DNA of 64,000 nt from Holacanthus passer. Taxonomy: Eukaryota > Chordata > Actinopteri > Pomacanthidae. The stretch is taken from assembly GCA_025331565.1 (NCBI GenBank), contig JAFREQ010000049.1:3692501-3756500 (forward strand). The letters run 5' to 3'. Position numbers and translations under genes: made by a program. The stretch's first letter is position 1; the number at the start of each line of letters is the position of its first letter. The notes under the pieces are model-generated. The model saw only the letters and a list, made by a program, of their open reading frames with translations, did not search any database and had not been told where the DNA came from. Below are positions 1 through 10,380 of the stretch, piece after piece.

Positions 1-371
1 AAATAACATATTGATTCAACCTATATGTCACTGTGCATGCACATACAACAGTAGCATTGCAAAAGATGCAATGGAGCAGCAATTAACCAATAATATTTAA
101 GCCCATAATAGCATATTATATAAACCATTTTACTGAGTGACAGAAAATCAAATTAGAGCAAGTTACCTTTTTCTTTACTAATGTTAAAGACAAGTCTAAT
201 CCATCTGATAAATAACTGATTAATTAAGCCTGATTCTTTGTTGATGGCTCATGTTGTGTTTTGCATGCATGGCAAATAAGCAGTCACAATTGTGTTTTCA
301 GGCCTTAATATAACATGTTTAATATTTTCCTACATTTGCCAAGTAAACAATTTGTGATTTGCTGTTTGTAG
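1..371 (+). other. setd5: setd5 intron (partial)
   Basis: AT-rich sequence ending in the gctgtttgtag acceptor of the first exon in the window. I see no exon or repeat in it. Confidence 0.8.
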
Positions 372-520
372 CTCCAGTTGGGGCGGGTAACGCGGGTGCA
401 GAAACACAGGAAGATCCTCCGAGCAGCCAAGAACCTGGACCCAGACACACTCATCATTGAATATCGGGGAAAGGTCATGCTCAAACAACAGTTTGAAGTC
501 AATGGGCACTTCTTCAAAAA
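372..520 (+). CDS. setd5: setd5 exon: start of SET domain
   Basis: The translation runs from LQLGRVTRVQKHRKI to VNGHFFKK. The acceptor is tttgtag and the donor is gtaagc. The exon starts at a codon boundary and ends two bases into a Lys codon that the next exon completes. It includes the IIEYRGKV strand typical of SET folds. Confidence 0.93.
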
Positions 521-3500
521 GTAAGCGGTCATGTTTTTTCATTCAGTTTTTGGTTCCACAGATAGCTGGTTACATTCTCAAATATTCCAAAGTTGTCTCA
601 CCTGTTATAGCACTTGTGTACTATTTTTAATACCATTATGATATTTTTCCAGACCCTACCCATTTGTGCTGTTCTACTCAAAGTTTAATGATGTAGAGAT
701 GTGTGTTGATGCAAGGACCTTTGGAAATGATGCACGCTTCATTAGGAGGTCCTGTACACCCAATGCTGAGGTCAGCCACCAAACTTTTTTAAAATCTCAA
801 TGCTTGCCAATTATCTTTCATTTTTCTGTAGCTTTGAGTTTGTCAGGTCACTTTCTTCAATTTTTTTTTTTTTTTTTAAACTATGCATTTGTTCCCTTCC
901 CTAGGTCCGGCATATGATTGCTAAGGGCATGATCCATCTTTGTATCTACGCTGTCAGTCAAATCACAAAGGACGCTGAGGTCACCATTGGATTTGACTAC
1001 GAGTTCAATAGCTGGTCAGTACTGCTCTTCAACCCATATCTCTCGTTCCACCTGCCTTCACTAAAACTGCTACAAAACATCCGTAAATGGCATCAAAGGT
1101 CAAATCCAACCATCCATGCAACATTCACATCATCATCATGCCTGCCTAGAAACGTACAGTTGACATGAATGCAATGGTATCGGGTGTGAAGCGGGTATTG
1201 GTTTTCCTTTGGTCTACCTAAAAGCTGTTGTTTAGCAACTCCAGAATGTCTTGTGTTCCATCCTCTGGCATTTTCTCCAGTGTAATCTTTTCCTCTCTCA
1301 TAACACACCACCAGTAATTACAAAGTGGACTGTGCCTGCCATAAGGGCAACCAGAACTGTCCAGTGCAGAAGCACAACCTGAGCCCCAGGGAGAGCTTGC
1401 TGAGTCCTCCCTCCCTGCCACCTCCCTCCCCTCTGGTTGGTGCTGAGACCCGACGGAGAAAAGCACAGAGGAGAGAGCTGGAGGGCTGCCTTGCGGGTGA
1501 CAGCAACCAGACCCTGGACCAGCACCAGGAGGCCAAGGAAATGCAGGGGACCAGTGACAATGAGGTTTGTGTAACCAAGATTGAGGGATCTTTCAAATGA
1601 ATCTGGTTAACACCAAGGTTAAAAAGCAATAAAGTCTTTAATTCCATCAAATATTAATGTTCTAAAACTGGGCTTGCAGTTTTTAAAAATACCTAAATTA
1701 GCCAAACATTGCTTGTACTTCCTTCTATGTATGATGTTCCTTATGTGCTGCCTGTCTGTGCCATTAGGAGAGACTGCTGGATGATGTGAAGGTGGAAGAG
1801 GGAGAGGATGGAGAGGTGGATGAAAATGGGGTTGTCATCTCCAGTAAAAGAGTATGATATTTTAAATATTTTCCACTACAGCTACATATTGTTGTTCTGT
1901 GTGACAGCCAATTCTAATCCAAGCTATACCTCAGTAATTCAAAAGACAAATTGTATTGTAATAACTACCGTCTGGTTTCTGTGCCTGTTCATGTAGACAT
2001 GTAACAGCCTGGAAAGGAGGCGGAGGAGAGTTGGAGGAGCAGAGGTAAAGGAGGATGGTGGGGAAAATGAGGATGGGGCAGGAAACCCCACAGGGAACAC
2101 CCCCACACCCCACAACACTGGAGTGGGGGTCAGCACACGACGCACCACCTATGTCATGGTCAGTGAGAGAAATCAAGTTGTTTCATCTGTGTATCTGTTC
2201 CTTGTTTTTTTGTGGGGGGGTGGTTTGGGTGTTGCATCTATTTAATCGATTCTATTTATACATTGTCTTACAGGAAGCGCCAGCTATTGAAGAAAAGACC
2301 TCATTACCCAACCTCCCTGCCCCAGTTGCTCCCCCTAAACCTGCACGACCTACCAAGCCTCGGCCCAAAAGTCGTATTTCTCGCTACCGGTCAAGCTCAT
2401 CCCAGCGTGCCAGGCGGCAGCGTCAAGCCCATGCACAGCAGGCAGCAGCTGCGGCTGCAGCGATGGCAGCGACACCATCATCAGCTGATCAGAGTGCTGC
2501 TCTTGACGAGGAGGGATCTCAGGGCCCATATGGTGCTGAACATGGCCACGGAGAGAGCAGTCTGGGGGGTCATCTCTTAGATGGAGATGGCCAGGGTCTG
2601 AACTGCATAAATAGAGGCAACTTGCGATATCCCAAGACCAAGAAGGTTAGAGAACAGATGAAGTTATTCATAGGGTTTTGGCTATTCTAGGGCAGACGCG
2701 GGTTTTCCTAATCATGTTGTTATTTTGTGTTATCCATGAAAATACAGAGTTGCTTATTAATGTTTCTCTTTGCTCTCAGTACCTTGTGACAGAGTGGTTG
2801 AATGACAAGGTCCCTGGAGGAGAGAAGGTCCATCAAGAGGTGCCTGTTGAGCGCCCACTGCGGATAACCACTGACCCCACGGTGCTGGCCACCACCCTCA
2901 ACATGCTGCCAGGCCTCTCCCATTCATCGCTCATCTGCACCACACCCAGACACTATGTCCGTTTTGGCTCACCCTTCAACCCAGAGCGACGCCGGCCCCG
3001 CCCACTCCAAATGGACGGCACTTATGGCTGCTACAAGAAGGTGAGCGATACAGCAGAGTATTTTAGAAGGATTAAATGTATGAGTATATGAATCCCCGCT
3101 GTGGGACTAATAAAGGAATGTCTTATATAAGATCTATACAAATGTGATCATCCTTAGCAAATTCACAGTGCTAGTGCTGCCTGTGCAAGTGATTCATCAA
3201 CAGCTAAAGCTTTAAATTGTTTAAAATACAGCTGAATATAACACTTTTGAGTCCCATTTGAAAAGTCTTTCTCAGTATGCCCCTTTTTTTTGTGAAAAAA
3301 TTAACGGTCAGAATAAGATAAACAGTTCTGCTCTTTTAGTCGTACATTAAATTCATAGTCATAAAATTAATTTTACTAGTTTGATAAAGACACAGATGTG
3401 AATAAATGTGACACTCACCCTTTATTACACAATATGTTGATTTCTATCATTCAAACTTTTCTTCTTTTATAAAACTTAAGAGTTTCACAGGTATTGACTT

Positions 3501-6500
3501 AAGTTAAATGGCAATTTTTATGTGAAGTCTAAGTAAGCTTATCCAGTATTGAAATCTAAACAAATGTTTCAGTTTTTGTTTTTATGCCAATATTACTGTC
3601 ATCTTGATGCAGAGATGGATAAAGCAGCTGGAGGATGAGAGCTGTTCCGCCAGTGTGGAGGACGGCACAGAGTCCACCTCCTCCCAACAAAGTACCAGTA
3701 GCAGATCCACCCCCAATCCCCTGTCCAGTGGTACGTACAACCCCACCTTCAACTGGATAACTCATTTACTGCTGTATTTTCTGAAATCACCAAAGTTGGA
3801 AGAAGAATGAACTATAGATCAGAAATAAGCAACTGGGTTGTACTATTACCCTATTACTATTACTGTATAACCAAATGAAGGGTGTGTCTGTAGTCCAGAT
3901 AAAAGTATTATATATTAAACTGTTGCAACTGCTGTATGTCGCTATAAAACCTTAATATAAGTGTGTCTTGTTTTTCCACTGCACTTGCAATTTTTCCACA
4001 TTTTATACTTTTAAAATCACAGAACTCAACGCACCGTTTAAGAAGCGTCGCTCCAAGTATATGGCAGAGACGACACCAGCCCCCTCGGACCACCTGCTTC
4101 GCCCGCTGTCACCCATCACACCACCGCTCCCAGAGGACTCCCTCCACCCGCTGCTCCACAACCCCTGTGGCTCCCTTCTGCCCAATGGCCTGGCCTACTC
4201 ACCTATGCCCTCACTGCCTGCCAGCCGCTGCAACACACCACTGCAATTTGAAGTAAAGGCCCTACCCAATCAACACCTGTACACATAAATACCATCTCTG
4301 ACACTTGTCTGTCATAATATCTTTTCACACAAGTCCCACATGAGCACAATCTAGGAGGACATCCATGTCAGACAGCTTGCCTACATTTATGAAGTAATTG
4401 CTATATGAAACCTATCCTTTGTGAAAATCTTGATTTCTCTCTGGTATTTAATTGGATGAGTAGTGGCTGCAAGGCTTTTTGCTACTCAGTAGGCAAAAAG
4501 TAATGTAAAGTATGTGTTTATTTCAGCATAAAGTAAGCATGTATTGAAGTGATTCAGGTCAGTTAATTCAAACCTCCCCCAGAGTACATTTAGCGTTTGC
4601 AGTTATGCAAAATTATATCTGGGGAGCATTCTTAATCATTTAGGATATACTACTGTTTGTATGCAAATTAACCTGTTGGTGCTTGACATAATTAAATTTT
4701 CATTTTGGATTAAACACTTCAACAAGAACTACTAGACTTTAGCACCAACACGCCACTGAAACTTCATTTGCTTTTAATCTACCTTATCTAATTAGTACTT
4801 GGAACATAAAATGTGTTTGACACAGTGAAGTATCTAATAGTCTTTGTTTTTCCTCTCTAGAACATATCATCCCCTGAGACGTCTCCTGTTCACCGGCCAG
4901 AGTCCATCTCTCCTGAGGTACATTACAATCTCTCTGACTCTTACTCTTCTAATGCAACACTAAATACAGTAACTACTGATTTTTTTTTTTACTCAAATAT
5001 GTCAAATTAATTAACCCCTCTCAATTTCTCTCTGTTCTTTCTCCACCTTCAGCCATGTCTTCAGACAGACTTTGACGTCCCTCGGCCTCAGTTCCCGGAC
5101 CTGTCACTTCCCTCTAGCTTGGAGAGCCCTGTGGCTGTGACCTCAGATGACTTTTCCCTTCCTGGAGGGCCTTCAGGCCATGATTCCCAGGGCCCATCAT
5201 CTGTAAACCCAGTGTCCTGTCCTTCCTCCGACCTAATCCCCCAAAACAGGGAGCAGGCCTTCAGGACAGAGTTCAACCTCATATACACCTGCTCCCCCCT
5301 CAATGCAAACCTGGGGAACCCCGTGGCCACCGACCGCCGCCTATCCCAGTCAGAAGGTGGCTTCTCCCCTGCAGAGTCCTTCCACAGTTCCATAAGCGGC
5401 CAGGGGCTGCTGGGAGATGTGGGCCCCGGCTCCATGTCACCTTTCGGCGAGCCTCATTATGGGGGAGGCTACCCGGACAGTGGCACACCACCTCACACCA
5501 GCAACCCACCACAAAAGAAGAAGGCAAGTTCAACACATCTTGATGATAAGAAGTTGAAAATTGTTTTGTAATCAGATAAATCATAAGGAGTTTCATCTGT
5601 TCTTCTCAAGCACGAATGACTTTGAGTGTGATATGTGCAAACTGAAAAGCCAAACCTCATGATGTGCTTTTCCCCTTGCTCTGTGTTTGCCCATTGACTT
5701 TGTCTTAAATATATCAATTGGTGCCTTGTGTCAGGTAGTCAAATCCAAAAGCAACAGGCATTTACAAAAGATATTTAACCATTTATGTGTATATCTGAAA
5801 TGATTTCAACTCTGTAGCTTTGACCCTTCCTCCCCCTTCCCTTCCCCCTCCTCTCCCTCAGTCTCCTTCCTCCTCCTCGCTGCTCCTTGACACTTTTTGC
5901 CAAGTCTCTCTTCCACTTTTCTTCCAAGGCAGAGGGCCAACCAGCATACCATTAGTCTGCTGACAGGGAAGCCAGATTACCAGGCTATAGCTGTAAGAAG
6001 TGAATACAAGCCAGTACAAAATATGGTGAATATTCTCCCTACAACTACATCTTTAGAAGTGTGCATGTAAATATTGTTTCTTTGCATCTGCATACGACAC
6101 CCACCCCATGCCCTGACAGCTCTGTCCCCTCCCCTCCTCCAAACCTACATTGAGTTATGACGCTATCGTTTTGAGCAGAAGTTTTAAGTTATTATGCCAT
6201 TTCAGTCAAATTCATTGAAGTGTGTAAAGGTTCATCCATTGCCTTCTACATAAGAGGCTGATGGTTCATGAATTCTCATGATGGTGAAGCCCATGTGTCT
6301 CTGCTCCATCTCATCCATGGCTCTTTTCAAACTGTGATCAGTGGTCCATCCACTGCTACTAGAGGCAAGGCTAAATTTGCCAGTGTGGTTCACAGCAAAA
6401 CAAACATGCAATATCACAAGGCACTATGGGAAAGTTCTGGGTCTCAGGGTCATTTGAGGATGCTTCAAATGAATGTGTCTGGGAGTTTCCTATATAAAGA

Positions 6501-9500
6501 TTCTTCAGTCTTGACCCAGCAAATGTAAAGTTAAACTGAACTAAAATGTTTATGCAGCTGGTCACCTCACATAGTCCTGTAAATGTAAGGGTAGAAATAA
6601 GGGACTGCACTTGAAAAATCAGTGGTTGCTAATAACGTTGGCCCAGAACTCATCACTTATCAGACTTGCCAGGCTAGATATGCACCCATCCATTGATGCC
6701 CACTAGACAGGGTGGAGTACCAATATCAGTCCTCCTTACAAATTGTCCAGTAATAAGACTCTCACTCAGATTTATTGAGAGTCATTATTTATTATTTAGT
6801 TATTGTTTAAAATTTGTTAAAAGTGACTCAAGTTTAGCCAGAATATGGCTAAACACATTAAAGAAAAACTATTATTACAACTACAATGTTTATTTTTTCA
6901 GCCATTGGCGCCGTCAGTTGCAGTAACATTGTAATCCACACAATACTAAGTATGAGCTGAGATCTTGAGATGTGGCGACCTCACTGAAAATGGGTTCAGT
7001 GGCACTTGACACACAAGAAGTCAAATGATCAGGTTGTAAACAAACCAGTATATGAGCCACATTATCTAAAATACAGGAAGTGAATACATCTGTAACCTTA
7101 TGAATAGCCCCTTATTGCACAGGATAGGAAACAGAAGTGTAAACAGCTGCAGTTGATTAAAGTTGAATCACAGAGTCAGTCTGTGTATTGTGATGGATGT
7201 TTACAATGGGGATAACAGTTTTGACTCAGTCTGACTAACCTGAGTGTTTGTCAGATCTCAGCTTTGGTGAGTGCAAATTTATCAAAACCGATAGAATTGA
7301 TGACCACAGCTACAAAAATGAATATCAAGGTGTAATTAACAGTAGTTTTACTTTCAAAAGTTTTCTGTTACTGGAACAGGCAACCAATCAGACACCATGT
7401 GGATACAAAATTGTACCAGCATACTAAACTTTAGTTTGACTTCATAGCTGAATAGATAAAATGTGTTGTCAGCGCTGAGAGGACAACAAACAAATACTGT
7501 ATCTGTATATATATATCTGAGACATGTGAAATCTATTCCAAAAAGCCGCTGGCTAGTCCAGCAGGACACTCGTAGTAATATGTCCACTGAAGACAATTTT
7601 GATTTTTAATGCTTGGTGGTAATTTCAGACCGTGATTTCTAGTCCTCCTGACAACACAGCTGCCTTTTGCAGTGTACCCTATATGTAATATTACACTATT
7701 GCAGCAATTCAGGCAAGAGCCATCCATGTCAGTTTCTGACTGTGTGGTCATCATCCCTCTCCCCTGCCTCTTTCATATACCCCCCTCTGTTCCCACAAGC
7801 CTTTTCTGTGTCATGACGACATTAATCTGGGATGAGCACTCTCATTCTCATTGTTAAATGTGGAGGTGTGCGTGTGTATATGTTGTGTGCGTGTGTTCGA
7901 ACTTTCCGTGGACGTTTATGAGTGTTGTGTAGTTGTTGTTTCAGTGTGGTTGCATCATTGCGTGGTGCATTTAAAGTTGCCTGCTGTTTTGTCAAAGCTT
8001 TAGATGCTGTATGTTACTAACAGCGCATTCAGAACACACAGCGTGATCTGCAGTATGCTGTATTTGAGCCTCTCATGACTAGAAATATGTTAATGGAATG
8101 GAACAAAAACAGAGATGCACAGCGCCATTTTCATGTCAAAGGTAATTTCCGTGATGATTAAGGTGTGTTTTTCTTTCTGTCATAAAGAATAGTTGTAAAT
8201 ACTGTTTCCAGGTGAGTCCTCTCTGGTGTGGTGCATGTGGTCTGCTCATCACTCAGTTTTGTTGAATGATGTGTTTCAGTCAGCGGCCCAGCATCAGTGT
8301 GAATGACATGAGGTTGTATGTTAAACCTGCACATCAGACTGTGTCAGTCCTTCAGCAACAGGTATTTAATGGCTCCTCTCCTCCCTCTGCTGCTTCAGGT
8401 GTCTTTGCTGGAGTACCGTAAGAGGAAGCAGGGCAGCGGTCGTGACTCAGAGTCAGTTGGGAGCAGTTCATCTCTGGGCAGCACCCCTACCCGGCCCGGC
8501 ACCCACTACATCCAGGACTCCCATCATCCCCATCCCCATCCCCATTCCCATTCCCATCAGCAGATGCAGCCCCCGGCCTCCCCACACAGCTCCTTCTCTT
8601 CCTCAGCACACACCTCCATCCCACAGATAGAGGAGGTCAGTCCTCCAGACCACCAGGGCTCGTCAGTGCAGCCCAGATGCCAGGACAGCAGCAATCAGTG
8701 GTGAGAAGCCCAAAATGATGGTTCATTAAGTTTAAGACACCTCTCAGTACATGTCACATCACCTGGATGTTTTCATGTTTCAAAAGCTGCCTGATAGTTT
8801 AGTAGATAGTAGAGCTGACTGGCAGGTAACCTTTGGATTTATATTTTTCCAAGGATGGTCCCCACTACTGTTGAACGTCTAAGGGAAGGTCAGGGGGTTT
8901 TGGAGCGAGTACTAAGAAGCATCAAGATGGAGCGGAATTACAAGAGGAGTGATGGCTCTACAGAGAAAGAATCTGGTATGAATATAGATATTAGAAACTG
9001 CAGGGATCCCTGCAGGAAAAAAATGACTGACAAAACTACAAGCACCAAAAAGCCCAAGTATACATAAACTATAGATATAAGTAAACATACAGCAATATAT
9101 TTTATATATGTTTTGTCAGTGCTGGAGTTGATCCTCTTTTCTGTGTTTGCAGATGCAGATCGATATGAGATGCAGGCAGCGTCCATGGCTTCTCCTATGA
9201 AGAGTCCACACAGATACAGTCCCTCTGTGTACTCACACCAGGTAGCCTGTACAAATCATTTGTTGCACTTATTCCCCAAACACCAGTATTTGGATAATTT
9301 GTTAGTGACAGTGATACTAGTATGCAAACTGCCTGATTACCATTTGCTTTGTTTAGCATCTATTTCTGTTTTGCTATTTGTATTCAAGACACTCAATTTT
9401 GATGAACATATCTTCAAAGTGCTTTGTCCAGTACATTTACATAAACACTCAAATGCTAATTAGGAGTTGGAATCCTGCATTCTTCTCATCCTCTCCCAAG

Positions 9501-10380
9501 TTCCATATATCCAACTTGCTGGTAAATAATACTGAAGTCGTTCAAGAAAGATTTATAAACCCTTATTTCACACTGTTTTAAATATTCATACATACTGTAT
9601 ATATAATATATATTTTTAGTCCAACATCAACAAACACAAGATATTTATTCAGTTTGTAAATGATGTTGGTAGCTGCTTGATTTGCCCAATAGCAGAAATA
9701 CATGGGAATGACCAACATGTCTTTCTTTTCTATATGAGGTAAAATGCAGCCTAAGAAATACATCATTGTCACAAAAGAGTGAGTGTGTGTCTTTTGTGTG
9801 TGTTCAGTCATCAGAAAGCCACCGGCAGACCGACAGCCCATCGTTCCTCCAGCAAAGCTCCAACTCTCCATTCCGAGGTTCCTACAGTCCCTCATCAGGC
9901 CAGAGCTTGTACCCACACCTCGCCTCCTCTCACCCAGGACTGTCACAGGACCACCCTCCATCCTCGTATCCCAGTCACACCCCCACCCCCACCTCTTCCT
10001 CAGACTCCAGGCTGCCAGCGGGCTCTCTACACCAGCAAAGTGGCAGCAGTAACGTGGACGGAGGCCACGGATATGGCAACAGCCACTTAAAAGCAAGCCT
10101 TTTGAACAGCAGCGGCCTGGTGGGGACTCCCACCCCAGGACCCAGGGCCCATGGGCAGACTAAAATAGACTCGGGCGCCCAGGCCTCCAGAGGGAGTCAG
10201 CAGCAGACATCTCGCAGCCTGAAGTCTGGCAGCCCGGGCCAGACAGCGCTGCAGGCCGGCTCCAGGCTGCTGTCGGCCTCTGGACCGACACACTACCCGC
10301 AGCGAGGGTCAAGCCTCAGTCAGTTCCAGCACTCCCCCCTCCAGGGACCTGGAGTAAGGACACAGTCAGGAAGCTTTTAG
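372..10380 (+). CDS. setd5: SET domain-containing protein 5 (setd5), 3' part of the gene
   Basis: Sixteen exons join in one frame: 372-520, 653-770, 905-1014, 1315-1564, 1768-1851, 1997-2158, 2274-2645, 2780-3040, 3613-3730, 4023-4252, 4861-4917, 5053-5523, 8399-8700, 8854-8975, 9153-9241 and 9808-10380 (TAG). They encode 1155 residues. The N-terminal part lies left of the window; the human protein is about 1440 aa. The first four exons form the SET domain, with RRSCTPN and FDYEF in place of the usual NHSCxPN and FDY motifs, followed by a Cys-rich post-SET-like CACHKGN segment. The remainder is low-complexity, basic and Ser/Pro-rich, with short blocks shared with vertebrate SETD5 (PRPKSRISRYR, YLVTEWLNDK, EQAFRTEFNL, VSLLEYRKRKQ, MVPT.VERLREG). 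SETD5 is a nuclear chromatin regulator linked to HDAC3/PAF1 complexes and to human intellectual disability; its own methyltransferase activity is disputed. KMT2E is the nearest paralogue but lacks these C-terminal blocks. Confidence 0.95.
653..770 (+). CDS. setd5: setd5 exon: SET core with RRSCTPN motif
   Basis: The translation runs from PYPFVLFYSKF to RRSCTPNAE. It carries the pseudo-knot motif equivalent to NHSCxPN, with Arg-Arg in place of Asn-His. The acceptor is tttttccag and the donor is gtcagc. Confidence 0.93.
905..1014 (+). CDS. setd5: setd5 exon: end of SET domain
   Basis: The translation runs from VRHMIAKGMIHLC to GFDYEFNS. It contains the second SET motif (FDY). A long T-run with CCCTAG precedes it and the donor is gtcagt. 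The Cys codon is split with the next exon. Confidence 0.93.
1315..1564 (+). CDS. setd5: setd5 exon: post-SET Cys cluster and basic segment
   Basis: It opens with NYKVDCACHKGNQNC, a cysteine-rich post-SET-like block, then a proline stretch and GAETRRRKAQRRELE, both shared with vertebrate SETD5. The donor is a weak gtttgt after GAG. Confidence 0.92.
1768..1851 (+). CDS. setd5: setd5 exon: acidic linker
   Basis: The short exon is rich in Glu and Asp and ends in ISSKR. The donor gtatga after AGA is the only choice that keeps frame with the next exon and gives an SKRT junction like the SRRT of mammalian SETD5. Confidence 0.82.
1997..2158 (+). CDS. setd5: setd5 exon: basic-acidic linker
   Basis: The frame gives TCNSLERRRRR, then a Glu/Gly stretch and VGVSTRRTTYVM, which resembles the VGVNTRR block of the mammalian protein. 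The acceptor is catgtag and the donor gtcagt. The other two frames contain stops or do not match. Confidence 0.85.
2274..2645 (+). CDS. setd5: setd5 exon: PRPKSRISRYR block and alanine tract
   Basis: The exon carries KPRPKSRISRYRSSSSQRA, a conserved basic block, then a run of seven alanines (2442-2462) and a Gly/Ser-rich tail ending in RYPKTKK. The acceptor is ttacag and the donor is gttaga. The alanine run looks lineage-specific. Confidence 0.93.
2780..3040 (+). CDS. setd5: setd5 exon: YLVTEWLNDK block
   Basis: This is among the best conserved parts of the C-terminal half: YLVTEWLNDK, then PLRITTDPTVLATTLNMLPG and RFGSPFNPERRRPRP. The acceptor is tgctctcag and the donor is gtgagc. Confidence 0.94.
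3041..3612 (+). other. setd5: setd5 intron with non-LTR retrotransposon tail
   Basis: AT-rich intron. Near its 5' end (3095-3125) is a short tract, ctgtgggactaataaagg followed by an aatgtcttat end, like the 3' terminus of fish non-LTR elements. The rest is featureless. Confidence 0.6.
3613..3730 (+). CDS. setd5: setd5 exon: RWIKQ, Ser/Thr-rich
   Basis: It starts RWIKQLEDES, matching the RWIKQ block after the Cys-Lys-Lys junction in SETD5, then becomes Ser/Thr-rich. The acceptor is gatgcag and the donor is gtacgt. It ends one base into a Glu codon. Confidence 0.91.
4023..4252 (+). CDS. setd5: setd5 exon: LRPLSP...SRCNTPLQFE
   Basis: It holds KKRRSKYMAE, LLRPLSPITPP and ASRCNTPLQFE, all recognisable in vertebrate SETD5. 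The acceptor is aaatcacag and the donor is gtaaag. Confidence 0.93.
4253..4860 (+). other. setd5: setd5 intron
   Basis: AT-rich intron between the NTPLQFE exon and the 19-codon exon. No repeat or exon is recognised. Confidence 0.8.
4861..4917 (+). CDS. setd5: setd5 small exon (19 codons)
   Basis: The frame reads SSPETSPVHRPESISPE between a strong tttttcctctctag acceptor and a gtacat donor. It is a multiple of three in phase 0, so it could be skipped without a frame change. Confidence 0.82.
5053..5523 (+). CDS. setd5: setd5 exon: EQAFRTEFNL block, GC donor
   Basis: The 157-codon exon contains REQAFRTEFNLIYTCSPLNA and ends SNPPQKKK. No GT follows. The only frame-keeping junction to the next exon (VSLLEYRKRKQ) uses GCAAGT at 5524, a GC-AG donor. 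Confidence 0.92.
5524..8398 (+). other. setd5: setd5 2.9-kb GC-AG intron
   Basis: The intron starts GCAAGT and ends ctgcttcag. A pyrimidine-rich tract at 5821-5890 (CT-rich with few breaks) could form triplex DNA. A TG-rich patch lies near 7865-7940. Open frames here are short and resemble nothing I know. Confidence 0.8.
8399..8700 (+). CDS. setd5: setd5 exon: VSLLEYRKRKQ and His/Pro repeat
   Basis: It begins VSLLEYRKRKQ, a conserved block, then has a His-Pro/His-Ser repeat (about 8521-8552) not recalled from mammals. It ends in the split Trp codon of WMVPT. The acceptor is ctgcttcag and the donor is gtgaga. Confidence 0.93.
8854..8975 (+). CDS. setd5: setd5 exon: MVPTTVERLREG
   Basis: The translation starts MVPTTVERLREGQG and includes VLRSIKMERN, matching the MVPTSVERLREG block of vertebrate SETD5. 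The acceptor is tttttccaag and the donor is gtatga. It ends one base into an Asp codon. Confidence 0.92.
9153..9241 (+). CDS. setd5: setd5 exon: penultimate
   Basis: The translation ends in RYSPSVYSHQ, comparable to the YSPSRYSYQ block of mammalian SETD5. The acceptor is gtttgcag and the donor is gtagcc. Confidence 0.9.
9242..9807 (+). other. setd5: setd5 last intron
   Basis: AT-rich intron before the terminal coding exon. It has a TA-rich patch around 9590-9617 and a TG-rich stretch just before the acceptor. No other element is seen. Confidence 0.75.
9808..10380 (+). CDS. setd5: setd5 terminal coding exon
   Basis: The 190-residue tail is Ser/Pro/Gln-rich, contains FLQQSSNSPFRGSY and HYPQRGSS, and ends GPGVRTQSGSF followed by TAG. 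The human protein ends in a similar GSGVKTQ motif, which fixes the true C-terminus. The acceptor follows a TG-rich tract (gtgttcag). Confidence 0.94.
   Translation, partial: SSESHRQTDSPSFLQQSSNSPFRGSYSPSSGQSLYPHLASSHPGLSQDHPPSSYPSHTPTPTSSSDSRLPAGSLHQQSGSSNVDGGHGYGNSHLKASLLNSSGLVGTPTPGPRAHGQTKIDSGAQASRGSQQQTSRSLKSGSPGQTALQAGSRLLSASGPTHYPQRGSSLSQFQHSPLQGPGVRTQSGSF

Noticed and set aside
9578..10096. 172-aa minus-strand open frame
   Set aside because: It is antisense to the last setd5 exon and has no resemblance to known proteins.
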